Shown here: positions 1-10,794 of the stretch, one piece after another
How positions within the stretch are numbered: the first letter of the stretch is position 1
Layout: every line of letters begins with the position of its first letter
NCBI GenBank assembly: GCA_000827495.1
Contig: KN817593.1
Coordinates: 1-64,000 of the forward strand
From: Hypholoma sublateritium FD-334 SS-4
Lineage: Eukaryota; Basidiomycota; Agaricomycetes; Agaricales; Strophariaceae
Reading direction: 5' to 3'
DNA: 64,000 nt
Program-made: the position numbers and the translations under genes
Notes under the pieces: model-generated
The model's database searches: none
Told to the model about the DNA's origin: nothing
Seen by the model: only the letters and a program-made list of their open reading frames with translations

Positions 1-1735
1 ACGCTCACCGCGCTGAACGGGCCGCAGGTCAACGGCATGGTGCGCGCGCTGCTCGTCGATGGTAATACTCTGTACGTCGGCGGCGAGTTCACGCTTTCAG
101 GTGCGTCGGTAAATGGGCTCGCCCTGTACGACCTCTCGGCGGGCGCGTGGAACCTCGACGCGCTGCAGGCACTGCAGCCCNCGACGGGCGCGACGGTCGT
201 CGTGCGTTCGATCAGCAAATCGACGGCGCGGCCGACGGTGGTGATAGTTGCGGGCTCGTTCGCCCAAGCAGGCGCGCTGCGCTGCCAGGCGATCTGTAGC
301 TTTGACACGACGAGCAAGCAGTGGAACGCGCTCGGCAGTGGGATCCTGGGAGAGGTCTCAGGTGTGGCGTATGCTGGAGTAAGTCTATTTGTCTCGCTTA
401 TACCCGAATTGCGCTGATTGAGTGTTTGTTTGGTGCTCAGAGCGACGAGAGCACCCTCTACGCTGGAGGGTCGATCTCGCTCTCGGACAACACCGCGGCG
501 AATGTGGCGCAGTTCAGCATTACGAATCAGACGTGGGCGGCGGTTGGCTCTGGGTCAGATATCCCTGGGCCGATCACTGCACTAGAAGTCAACAATCTGA
601 ACGCAACGAGCGTGTTTGCGGCTGGACAGTGAGTTGCTCGTGGTATGTACGTGGAAACCTTCTGACTGCTTCGGTGGTGCAGGTCGGCGGACGGATCGAG
701 TTCNTTCTTGACTTTCTGGGATGGAATCAAGTGGGCGACGCTGGGTATGTGTTTGGAGCTCCTGACCCCTTCATCATTGTNCTGACTTGCCTCGAGGATC
801 ATCTTTCACGGAAGGTACTACCGTTGCGCAGCTTACGATGGTCCCTCTGCAGAACACCCATACCGCGAACAGCATCATCCAGTCGGACCGTGTGCTCATG
901 ATTTCGGGCGCACTGGCGACNTCGTCCGGAAACGCTTCCTCGGCCTTGTTCGACGGCGAGACACTNACACCCTATATTGTCTCTACATCAGCAACGGGCA
1001 CGCTGGGCACTGTGTCCTCGCTATTCCACTCGTTCACTTCATTTAGCTTCAACCAACGCAGTAAGTTCTTCTATTTGTTTCAATAGGGCTTTGCTTACAG
1101 ACGTGCACATTAAAGAATTCCTGGCCACCGGCGTCGTAATCCTCATCTCGATTGCTATCGCAGCGGGTATCGTGTTCCTCCTCGCGCTGGCGGGCATCCT
1201 CTGGACGCTCTTTGCTCGCAAGGACGACAAGCTACATACATTCGCGGCGGGCGACGACGATGACTCTGCGCACCACCGGCCGTCGTCGCTGCTCGGGTAC
1301 ATCAACGCCGCGANGCGCACGACGATTCTCGGCGGCGCCGCGGGCGCAGGAGCGTTTGGCGCATACGCGGCGGAGAAGGAGGANGAGCGCTCTGCAGCGT
1401 CTGCCAGTGGCGGGCTGGAGGCGCACGCGGATCCGTTTGGGCCCGACGCGAGCAACTATGTGCGCGCGGAGACGCCGTCGGACGCAGCGGGTGGGCTGCT
1501 TGCGGAAGAGGTGAACCGGCCGGCGCATGCGCGATACTCGTTCGACGGCACGGGCGAGGGCGAGCTGCCAATATCGTCAGGCGCCGAGGTGGAAGTGCTG
1601 GATGACAGAGATCCTGCGTATGTTTATTCCCCCCTCTATAAAATTCTTGTGCTGACAATGTAACGCAGATGGTGGTATGCGCGCGACGTGCGGACAGGCC
1701 GCGAGGGCGTTGTCCCTGCGGCATATTTGTATTAA
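1..1735 (+). CDS. RAX2: Rax2-like cortical polarity protein, C-terminal part (5' truncated by window)
   Basis: Rax2 is a fungal type I membrane protein that marks sites of polarised growth. Hand splicing gives exons <1-378, 441-628, 683-744, 797-1060, 1101-1617 and 1669-1735, all bounded by GT..AG. The luminal part shows the repeated kelch-like pattern of the family (for example LYVGGEF, AGSFAQAGAL, LYAGGSISLS). One hydrophobic segment at about 1125-1205 is followed by the basic stop-transfer FARKDDK. A cytoplasmic, Ala/Gly-rich acidic tail then leads into an SH3-like domain split by the last intron: GEGELPISSG, VEVLDDRDPA, WWYARDV, GVVPAAYLY. The paired Trp and the final P-x-x-Y are the usual SH3 ligand-groove positions. 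Several single N bases lie in the exons but do not break the frame. The family assignment is strong; only the C-terminal third is present. Confidence 0.88.
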
Positions 1736-2019
1736 GTTATATAGACCTTTTTTGTCTCCAGTCCCTTCCTTATGTCGATGCCGTTTCTTGTTTGCACTTT
1801 TCATTCACGACCCTATACCCCCACCACCANTTGAATATTTGCGTTTTCAGCATTTTGATACCGACTGCGCGTTATAATATGGATATATTCTACGCATAAC
1901 ATACAACAAGAACGACTAGATGCAGGAGAGTAAGGACGAAATGCGGCGCACACATTGTGAGCGAGGAGATCACTATAGCGGAGCAAGTGGTCAGTAAGGG
2001 TGGACGAGCTAAGCTGCTG

Positions 2020-3580
2020 CCGACTGANCTGTAGTAGTGGATCTCTGTAGTGCTTTTGCAAGTTGCTGATGAACCCAACCTTGGTCTTGAAATTCGCGGC
2101 GCTTCATATCGCGGAACTCGCGCACATGACGGCCGGCCTCGCTTGCCTCGCCGCGATTGCGCGCCTTGATGACCTCCGTGCCCCGGCCGAACGCACCAAA
2201 CGCGCCCCGGACAAGCACGAGCGCCGAGTTCTTGTCCTTGAGCAGGCGGCGCACGAGCGCAGCACCCGAGTTTGGGTCCNCCGGCTTGCTGCCGCACGGG
2301 ACGGCGGGGAAGGACTGCACGTAGTAGCGCTTCATCGTGCGGTGCCCGATGCGTGCGCCGGACGGGAGCACGAGCTCGAACGGCGAGTCGCCGTATGCCA
2401 TCTCGTTCGCGGGGATCGAGTCGTCTGAGTTGCCGTCGGAGTCCTCCGAGTCGGTCGTGGCGTCCGACGCCGAGTCGTTGACGACCTCGTCCACTTCGTC
2501 GTCGTCGTCGTCCGAGGCCTCCTCCCACTCCTCGTCGTCGGCGTCCTCGACGGCGGCCTTCTTGGCCTTCTTTGGTCGCTGATCCGCGTCCGGGTACGAC
2601 GCGGAGAAGTCGTAGAAGTCGGAGAGCTCGAGGCGGTCGCGCTCGCGGTCGTACGCAATCTTGCAGTGGCTCTTTGCGAGCACGCGCTTGCGCACGGCGT
2701 CGAGGCTGCTGAACGCGCGCCCTGCCTCGTTGCAGAATATGCACACGTTCCCGACGGCGATCTTCTCGCCGAGGTACGTGATCAAGCCGCCGACGTCGAC
2801 GAGGTATTCGCCGTCCGGGATGAAGAACGANTGCGCGGACTCCATGTGCGTGAGCGACTCGGGCATCGCGTCGAATGTCTGTGGGNAAAAGAGGCAGTTG
2901 TTCGGCGAGAGGCGCGCGCGCGCGGCTGCGATTTTGGCGTCGATCGATTGCATCTCCTCGTCCTCATCCTCTTCTTGCTCCTCGGCGATGGTCTCCTCGG
3001 CAGCGGCAGCGGGTGTGGGCGCGGGTACAGATTTGAGTGTAGGTTCTGATGCTGATGCCGACGCAGACGTGGATGCAACGGCGGGCGCGGTCGCCTGCGA
3101 TGCCTCGGGCGCAGACTCGACGGTGTCCGAGACCTGCACCGCGGGCCGCGATGCCGCTTTTATCTCGTTCTCGCGATGTTTCTTCGACTGGATGTGCGAC
3201 CTATACGCATTCTCCGTCGTGTACGTTTTGCTTTTGGGCGTTCAGTGCCTGCAGCGATGGATGGACTTTAGACGCACCTGCAAACCTCGCACGAGGATCC
3301 GTGGATAGACGACATGGTCGCGGTCTCCGTGCGGCGCTCGAGCACCTTCTAGTTGAATACGGCGACGCTGATAGGGGGTAGCCCTGCAACGCGACGCTTC
3401 ATGTTATACCTGTGGTGGTCGGAGCGTTAGTGGGCCCCTGCGAGACATTGATCGGCGCTGCGCTCGACGTGGGCAGAGAAAATCAGCGGACGCACTTTGG
3501 TCCTCCGGCGAGAGGAATCCAATCGAACAGGAGAGACATGTGAATAGAGGCGCATCGGATGCTTGATTCTGGTCGTCCAT
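2020..3580 (-). pseudogene. REI1: REI1/ZNF622-type 60S ribosomal subunit maturation factor, disrupted copy
   Basis: REI1 is a cytoplasmic zinc-finger protein that works with Jjj1 to release Arx1/Alb1 from pre-60S subunits. Exons can be placed at 3580-3496, 3437-3278 and 3230-about 2020. The start ATG at 3580 is followed directly by the first finger (FTCLSCSIGF, then SDHHRYNMKRR). The second finger (SCEVCSKTYTTENAYRSH) spans the second intron. The conserved centre (SFFIPDGEYL, GLITYLGEK) and the C-terminal LPSGARIGHRTMKRYY are clear. The copy is broken in several ways: TAA at 3429-3427 where the family has Tyr (AH-stop-RSDHH), TAG at 3351-3349 where Gln is expected (FN-stop-KVLERR), and a frameshift near 2089-2096, after which FKTKVGF and LQKHYRDPLL continue in another frame. 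In the third finger the first zinc His is Arg (codon 2686-2684). Sequencing error is possible because N bases are frequent here, but two stops plus a frameshift plus a lost ligand favour a pseudogene. Confidence 0.85.
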
Positions 3581-4715
3581 GGTGTGTGTGGCGGGGGAGT
3601 AGTGGATGTGAACGAGACTGGGATGTAAACTGTGCTAATAAAGAGCAATCAGTTTTTTGCAGAATGACTGATGAGTCGGTCGAGCAGTCTTTTTGTAACG
3701 GCGAATTTCGGCAGTATCCGGCAATTTCGGCTGTATACCGCATGCATCCGAGATATTGTGCGGTCCACTAGAGCATACTCTAGAGCTCCCTACTCGAGAC
3801 ATGGCCCTTTCTAAGTCCCTTCTCATACTTGAGCTGCGCCCTCTGCATCAGGAAATTGGAGGCCTGCTTATTTTTGCAGACAGCATTTGTAATTAGTCAC
3901 CATCCTGTGTCTCCTGTTTTTGTATAACATGTGATTGTTTATATTTAACAATAGGCTGCATGGCTTCTCATTATGCCCTGGTCGTGATATTCTTGGATAA
4001 TTCGGCATACTCATCTAAGTTGCAATAAAGCTTTTATCTGTATGCCCTACGTTCTGCTCTCTTGGAAGTTTCTGACCATTCATGACCATTGGTATGTCAG
4101 AGTTGCTGCCAGCTTGATAGGCAGAGCTACAGAAGGATGCCTTACTATTTGTGATCCTTTGACAAGATTCTTGGAGCCTTTGCTCGGTCTATATAAGGTC
4201 CCAATAGTAATTTGGTGTCCTTGTCATATAGTCTCTGTCTTTGGTATACATTTGCCATTGGTGAGCATAATTATATCAGACTTACAAGGGATTTAATAGG
4301 ATGAGATACGGAAGGGACATCTTGCTATTTATGAGCGCTTAATGATATTCTTGGAGACTTGCTGTCTTTACGTGAGGTCACAACAGTAATTTAATATCCT
4401 CGTCATACAGTCTCCGTCCGTGATATCCTCTGGCCAATAGGTGACCGTAATTTCAAAGGACTGAACCAAGTAGCATAAGAAGGTTGACTGCTTATGACAC
4501 GTTGGCGTATTTGAGGGAGATTAATTGGGATTTCAATACCTATCTCTGTTATCATCAATATCCAGATGAAGGAATGTATTATACATATGAAGGAATTTAT
4601 CACAGTATCACAGCAAGCGTATACATGGTACTAGAAAAACTGGAGTACTACGTTACATTGAACCCGAAAGGCAGATATAACACGGTACAGTGACGGGAAA
4701 CTGTCGGATGATAGA
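3581..4715. other. AT-rich intergenic region, no gene seen
   Basis: No open frame here has homology or splice structure that I can support. The stretch is clearly AT-richer than the flanking 5 kb. It contains the three-unit tandem repeat listed separately and otherwise looks like ordinary non-coding DNA. Confidence 0.6.
3950..4480. repeat. Three-copy degenerate tandem repeat, period about 180 bp
   Basis: The anchor TCTTGG recurs at 3991, 4169 and 4349, giving spacings of 178 and 180 bp. Between the second and third units the order of motifs is conserved: GAATTC-free AT-rich leader, ATTCTTGGAG, CAGTAATTT or TAGTAATTT, TGTCATATAGTCTC versus CGTCATACAGTCTC, then GGTGA(G/C)C. The first unit is more diverged. 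No reading frame runs through the units, so this looks like a minisatellite-type duplication and not a coding repeat. Confidence 0.7.
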
Positions 4716-5278
4716 TTACATAGAGAAAGGACCCTTGTAAAAGGGCGTCAGTCATTCTATAATCTGAAGTACGTGATCACTTACAGACAAGAGGTGCATA
4801 TGGGGATCAGTAATATCACGCAACCCGTTCTTCGTGCTTTTGTCGAATCGGGTAGACGTGATGATGTCCTCTTCATCGACATCTGCGTGTATAACCCATC
4901 GTTTACGGTAAGCCTCTGAGCCGACCTTGTTGACAGGGGAAACCCCATAGACCGTATAGTGTCGACCCAGGGACATACGCGATGTGTGGGGTGCTTGACT
5001 ACCAACGAACACCGCGTTACGTCCGGACAGCGTAGAGGTGAATTCGATTACTTACACGATAACGACGCGCCAGATGTGTATACCGCTGGCCTCGCTGTAC
5101 GCTTTGACTTTCTCCCTTTCCATTTCCATCGCGAGTCGGATGTTATTGTTTGCTCGTAGACGCTTTTCCTCGTTCTTGGAGAGTGTCTTGTTGTGGAGAT
5201 AGATAGTATATTCAGAGTCTGTTAATGTGAGTGTTCAGTATAGTAGAACATGAATACATTTAGTTACTTACCGTTCAT
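4716..5278 (-). CDS. Hypothetical protein, 133 aa, four exons
   Basis: The model is exons 5278-5272, 5218-5056, 4998-4785 and 4733-4716 (402 nt, in frame, ending in TAA). It rests on consensus GTAAGT donors at all three introns and on an uninterrupted frame. The protein begins MNDSEYTIYLHNKTLS. It then has a charged, probably helical stretch (LRANNNIRLAMEMERE), GIHIWRVVIV, and a polar C-terminal half with RRYTVYG-like and RWVIHADVDEED segments. I do not recognise the family. There is no signal peptide or membrane segment. A 7-nt first exon is unusual but has a perfect donor; the true start could lie in a further upstream exon. Confidence 0.6.
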
Positions 5279-6639
5279 GTTGAAGGATTAGGGTGGATCA
5301 AATCAGAACAGCTCAGCCACAATTGACATTGGAACCAAATGCACGTCATTGAATAACGCTTCTGCCGGCGCCCACTCCGTATACAAAGACTACTGCTATC
5401 CAGAAGACAGCATCGTCCACTCCGCCCATGATTTGTGGCCCCAGGCGTAGCGAAAGGCGGAGAACGAGCAAAGGCCGCCGTCGAACAAATCTGATTTCTC
5501 ATTGGCCAGCTTGTCCTCTTGCTCCTCGTCTACGACTATATCACTGTAGGAGCGCCGCGTTGCCCGCGCGCACTCTGAATCCCGTCAAGTCTCCTGCGCA
5601 CGCCTGTGCGCTTTGAGTGGTGAGAGCGACGGTCAGCACCTGGTCATGGAGTACGCGGACACGCCACCCGCGAGCACACCCCGCGGAGGCGCGTCAATTG
5701 CGTGTACAACGCCCAGGAGGGCGAGCTGTTCGCTGGGCGATGTGCCGGCGCGCCGACGCGCAACAGTGACCTGGACGCCCAAATCAGCTTCTGCGCTAAG
5801 GTCTACCTAGCCTCCGATGTCGAAAACGAGCCCCTAGTGCCAAATCTTAGTGACAAGGTCGAGTTCGCACATTCATTGAGTACATCATCGCCTAGCTAGT
5901 AGACTCCTACTCCGGCGTCGCTGCATGGGCGTTTAAGCTTTGCTCCTGCGTCAGTCGCCCGCCCTGGTAATGTTATCTGGGTGTAGGAGGGCGCGCTACC
6001 GCCCGCACGGGCTCTACGCATGATTCTGTGTAGACTGTTCTGCCCGCTACGGCTGCTCACCCGCTCGGTGAAATTGTTCGTAATCCCGTTTTGTTTTATT
6101 CTGTTTTGTACGCAGGTCGTCGACGATTTTGCAGGGCGCCATGGCTTGCATGCACGGTTCCCGAAATGCAACGAAGGCGCATAAATAAGCAAATTGGAAT
6201 TCGAAATGGGTGGGACACGCCGTGTACTACTTCTCTGGCCTGCGCTGTGAGTACTGACCCTGTATCATAGTACGGTGCGCAAAGCCACGTCTACAGATTG
6301 CTAAAGTTGTTCGGATCCTGCGTCTGAGCCGAGCCTCGACGCATTCAGCACCCCATTCTTCGACTGGACGCGCCCTGCCGCACGCTAGCCGAGTTTCCGC
6401 AGCGCCGCGCACATATGGAGGGGAGTGCTATCAGAGAGCACGGGATATAATGCCAAGTAGTGAGGCCGCACACGCCTCCGGGCTGTTCCTCCACGTTGAG
6501 AATCGCGGCGCCGAGATCGTCGGCGTTATTCCAGATGGCACTGCAGGGAAATACAGCGGTCAGTACAGAGCGGAGGCAGGGAGGGGGCGGATGAGATACG
6601 CACGTGCTTCCTGACCAGACCTGAACGCTGTCAGGCTCG
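5279..6639. other. Unresolved region with coding-like fragments
   Basis: On the plus strand about 5600-5899 reads as a protein-like segment (YNAQEGELFAGR, FCAKVYLASDVEN, LVPNLSDKVEF) that changes frame around 5700. On the minus strand 6200-6560 reads as coding-like (LNVEEQPGGVCGLTTWHY). Neither can be joined into a complete gene nor assigned to a family. They may be further remnants like the neighbouring OPT fragment. Nothing else was found. Confidence 0.35.
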
Positions 6640-6905
6640 ATCGTGCCATGAAATGCGCGTAGATATCGGGCTGCTCATGCATGGAACGACGTGGGCCCAA
6701 ATTTACTGGTGGAAATAGAGGAAAGCGTGGGCGAGAGTGGCCGTGATCGATGCGAGCGAGAGGCCGTAGGTGATCGAAATAAACAGGGTGCTGCACGCCT
6801 CGCACTCCACCTCGTTGAAGGTGGTGTCTGCATTGTGTGTAGCGGCCGCCGGTGTCGTCGAATGAGCCGCGCGACGAGATGGGCATGAACTTGCCGTATC
6901 AGTGA
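6640..6905 (-). pseudogene. Oligopeptide transporter (OPT family) fragment, disrupted
   Basis: OPT proteins are large (roughly 700-900 aa) multi-pass proton-coupled peptide transporters. Here only one internal block remains: MPISSRGSFDDTGGRY, a family signature before a membrane segment, followed in another frame by NADTTFNEVECEA and the hydrophobic helix FISITYGLSLASITATLAH. Then comes a stop (FLYFHQ-stop-IWAHV) and, back in the first frame, RRSMHEQPDIYAHFMA, the cytoplasmic loop motif of the family. A four-base ACAC excess in an AC run (around 6840) accounts for the first frameshift; a second lies near 6690. Upstream and downstream parts of the transporter could not be found, so this is a relic. 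Confidence 0.82.
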
Positions 6906-7479
6906 ACCATGATTGCGGATGACCATCAGGACTGCAGGTATTATTTGTAGGTACGCTTTGAAGCGAGAGCGAGAGGAAAGCAGATAGACTGCAGAAACTT
7001 TAGACCGATAATAACTCGGTGAAGTTTGAAGAATGCCGGAGACGGATCTAGTCAAGGATGGAGATGTATGGATGTTGAGTCGGTTGGCTGCTCATGATGC
7101 CATGTAAAGGAGCACCCGATACATGACATTACTGTGGCAAAGAGGGCGAGAAAAATGATCTATTATCGCAATTGCGTTATCGATGTAACAGTTCGGGATA
7201 TCGATGGAAGAACGAACTCGTAGGAAGCAATAGGAAGGATCTCAATTGCTATGTGACCAGGTCCCTCCGAAAGGCTACATTGAGCTACATCGTGAATAAT
7301 GGGCGATCTGTGAACAACAATGGTCTATCACTAAACACACTTAGTCAAGTAAACGAACTCACAGTCTGTAAGGAACGGCCAATGAAGACAAAATGGGAAA
7401 CGTGAGGGTTATCGGTTTAGAGAAGATAAGATCCCAGGCAGCGGGAGCCTGCCCACTCAGGCCAGTATAACGGCGGGGG
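6906..7479. other. No gene seen
   Basis: A possible upstream OPT exon (6910-7050, minus) was examined but is not convincing. The remainder (7060-7450) is AT-moderate, with no supported feature. Confidence 0.5.
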
Positions 7480-10400
7480 AGGACGGCGGCCAGTTCGCCG
7501 GGTCGGGAGCTTATTCGGGTGGTCCAATTGGGCCTGGGCCTGGACCACGGCCCCGATGTGCTGGCAAAACGACGGGATCAGCGCGCGCCCGCCATGTGGT
7601 ACTTATCACGCACCGTGAGTCGCATTCGCGGCTGTTCACGGCGCCGCCGCGGAGCAGGGGGAACACGGATGTCTGCTAGCGAGCTATGGATGGGGTGCCG
7701 ACAGCGTCGCGGAACGATGCGTCTGTCTGCGAAGAACAGACGGTGAGCGTGCGTCCGCCGTGTTATCACACACACCGCAAATGCATCTGCGCGAATTACG
7801 GCGTCGCCCCCCGCACGCAGGGGGTTCCCAAATATCTAAGCAAACACAGACGTGCGCCGTCAGCGGACCCAGTACCCATTGACCGCTGCGACTCACCTGC
7901 GCATGTCGACGCAGCCATCCGGACAACCCCCACCTCCCGTGTCTCCTTCCGCACTGGCGCAGAAAACGACGCTAGCGGTATATTTAACACCGCGCTAGCA
8001 GCCGAGCGAGTACACGCTAGCGTCTGCCAGAGCGGCGACGGTGTGTGTGCTGGACATATGCCGTTGAGCGTGCGGATTCCGTGCTAACGACGATATTTGG
8101 GTGGCATTTAGCGCGTACTAGGTGCGCCGCCGTGGGGTTGTGGGGCCGTGAGATGGCACGCCGGCGGCGGTGCGGTGTGTTTTCCGCGCGCGCGATGGGG
8201 GTGAGATGGATGGATGGGCGGCGCGGGGTGAGCAGCACGCTCTGCGCGTCGTTGTGATTTAGAGGGTGTTCTGCGCTAAAATACGGAGTCAGCACCATCC
8301 CGGCTATGAGGACGCACGCGCACGTACCATCACACCGGCCCTAGCACGCGCGAAATCAGCGCAGCAGGACAGCAGTACCGTGCCACTCGGCTACCACACC
8401 TGTTCCGGATTCCGGGCTCCGCGCGTGCAGCCGGACTAGCGTGCACATGCCCCACGCGCTGCCGAGAAGCTGCCAGGCTAGCACGGGAGGATAAAGGTCG
8501 CTGGGCGTCAGCCCTCCTTCCGCATTCCCATTCCCCCTTTCCTCCTCCCACCGGTGCAGCGCATCTCCCATTACTTCCCAGTTATCCTGAGCACGGCGGC
8601 GACGACGTTGTCTACCTGCGGTGCGCGGCGCCGAGCAGACTGCGGTATGTCTTACACTAGCTCCTCGGCGTCGCCTGCTGACAGGCGCACGCAGCCGCTG
8701 TGCGCCGTCGAGCGCGTCGCGCATGCACACACGGCATGACACGACGAGCACACGAGGCGCCCAGCGAGCACGGTGAGCCCGCGCTGCGCGGTACGTCGAC
8801 ACACAGCTTAGCACCGTCACTGACCGGGCTCGTGCACAGGCAGCGACGCACGCCACGGACGGCGCAGCGATCTTCGAGGGAGGGCGGGTGGTGGAGATGG
8901 ATGACGTGGGCGCGACGCAGCGGAGGGCGCCGGTGAGTGGTTCTGCATTCCGGAGGTCGAGATGCTGCCCAGACGTCGTCCAGCTGGAGTAGCGCTGTCT
9001 GCAGCGCACTGCGCCGATGCGGTGGTGCCCCGCCGTCACGGAGAGGGTCCATACAAGGTGAGACGGCGGCCTCGCGCATCCCGTCCGTGGCGACGTCGTC
9101 GAGCCGCGGATCGCCTGCGCAGATGACGAGCGCTGTTTGCGTTTCGCGGGGCACCGCCGACGAAGGAGATCGCTGCCGAGCGAGCGGGTGTCGATGACGA
9201 GGTACGTGTCCCTTCCCGCGCGTGGTGCAGCTGATGCCTCGTCGACAACGTCGGCCGGCTGAGGTGGCCGGGCGCTGTCTGGATCGCACGACGGCGGCGG
9301 CGCTTCGGCGTCGCGGAGAGGGTCCGCCGCAAGGTGGGACAACGAGGTGAGTCGAGGTCCACGCAGCGCCGCCGACACGACATGGAGGGAGTCCCCCGCT
9401 GTGCGCGGGAACTTCGAGGATGGTATGTGTCCGCTGGCCGTGTGTGATGTTGCTGCTGATGCATGGTGGCGCCTCGTCGACAGACGTGGTGCAGGACGAC
9501 GGCGACGTTCGAGGGTGGCGGGGTTGGGTTGGGTTGTGCAGCGTGAGGCGGGTGGGGGATGCGCATGTGTTCGAGCGCGGTAAGGCTACATGTAGATAGG
9601 TTAGATCGGTGATACTTCGCCATGAACGGCTGCGGTGCGTACCGGGTTGTCCATTCCGTCAGTGCGCAGCTCCCTGCCTGCGGCACGAGCGACGGCGCCA
9701 GCGCCTTCGCATCCGCGGAGCGTCGTGTCTCGTGCCTGGCACCGTGGGGGCTGTCCGTGAGTCGGCGCCGGGAGTTCCATGGTCGGTCCGCGTCATCCGG
9801 AACGATCCGTACAGCAAGGGCGTTTAGTTTGGGTGAACGAGCGGATGGCGGGAGAACGCATGCATTGCTTGAGGGACGCGCGCATGCGGTCGAGAGAGCT
9901 GGGGAAGGCTGTAGATAGGTTAGATAGGAGTAGTCGAGCCAGCTGTAGTACGTACCTTATGCATGTCCTCATCGACGAGCCACTCCCTGTACGCCTGTGC
10001 TCCCGCGTGTTCCACCGGCCGCGTATTGTGTTCAGAAACACGGTGCGAGTGCGTGTCTGGTGGTTGTGGTGTGATTCCAAGGTGTGCCGGCGCCTGGTTG
10101 ACATTCCGCGTGACGTCTGCGTCGTCCGGAACGTTCCGGATGACGGGCGCGATGAGAGATGGGGGAAGCACAGCCTGAGCATGCGCGCGTGTTGGACTTC
10201 ATGCATAGGCGCAACATAGGCATCGTTGCTGCGCAGCAGCGGCGGGTCTCGCGTTCCTGCTTGAGTACCGTGGAGCGCATGTATGCGCCACTGGGAGTTC
10301 TGCAGAACACGCCGCGATGTCCATGGCGCTGTCATCGTTTCATCTACACACTCATGTGCGGCGGGCAGTGGATGCACCTTAGGCAGCGCATGGATGTAGC

Positions 10401-10640
10401 CTCACGGGGCGGATGGCGTGGGGGCAGAGGAGGGAGGGAGGGAGGAGCGGCACGGGCGGCGGGAGTCGAGCGGCACGGAGGGAGTCAAGCGCGCGCGCCG
10501 AGATGGGAGGGGAGCATGCGGCGGCACGGGGTGTGGATGACGCAGAGTCGACGCAGCAACGAAGACCCGACGCAAATATTATTAGCAGCACTGGTGGGGT
10601 GACAGGACGGAGTGGAGCGGAGCATCTCACAAACGCTCTG
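7480..10640. repeat. GC-rich island 1 with periodic exon/intron-like units
   Basis: About 3.1 kb of markedly GC-rich DNA. All six frames are artificially open, so long frames here carry little weight. Reading the plus strand, intron-like blocks with GTACGT or GTGAGT starts, an internal CTGAC or CTGATG and a CAG end recur, for example 8788-8840, 9058-9120 and 9201-9260. Motifs repeat at intervals: CGGAGAGGGTCC at about 9039 and 9313; TGTAGATAGGTTAG near 9591 and 9910; GTCCGGAACG and CATCCGGAACG near 9790 and 10120. The organisation resembles GC island 2. It could be an intron-dense gene with internal duplications, a decayed one, or a GC-rich satellite. No product is assigned. Confidence 0.5.
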
Positions 10641-10794
10641 CCAATGGGAGATGAAGACAGTACTTGATCAAAGCTCAAGCGCTCAAGCTTCTCCGAATAT
10701 CGACCGCGTGCCTAATGAAACAATCTCCTCATGTATCACAAATCTTGTTTATATATAGATCCGAAGGAGATGAGCAATTCCCGGGTGGATGCAT

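Noticed and set aside
1890..2744. 284-codon frame overlapping the REI1 locus on the same strand
   Set aside because: It is an alternative frame of the REI1 exon; only its short 3' part matters, as the shifted continuation of the REI1 C-terminus.
8356..9378. Long minus-strand open frame (340 codons) in GC island 1
   Set aside because: All six frames are open in this GC-rich stretch, the translation is Arg/Ser/Ala-biased without domain structure, and repeated blocks and intron-like signals lie on the opposite strand.
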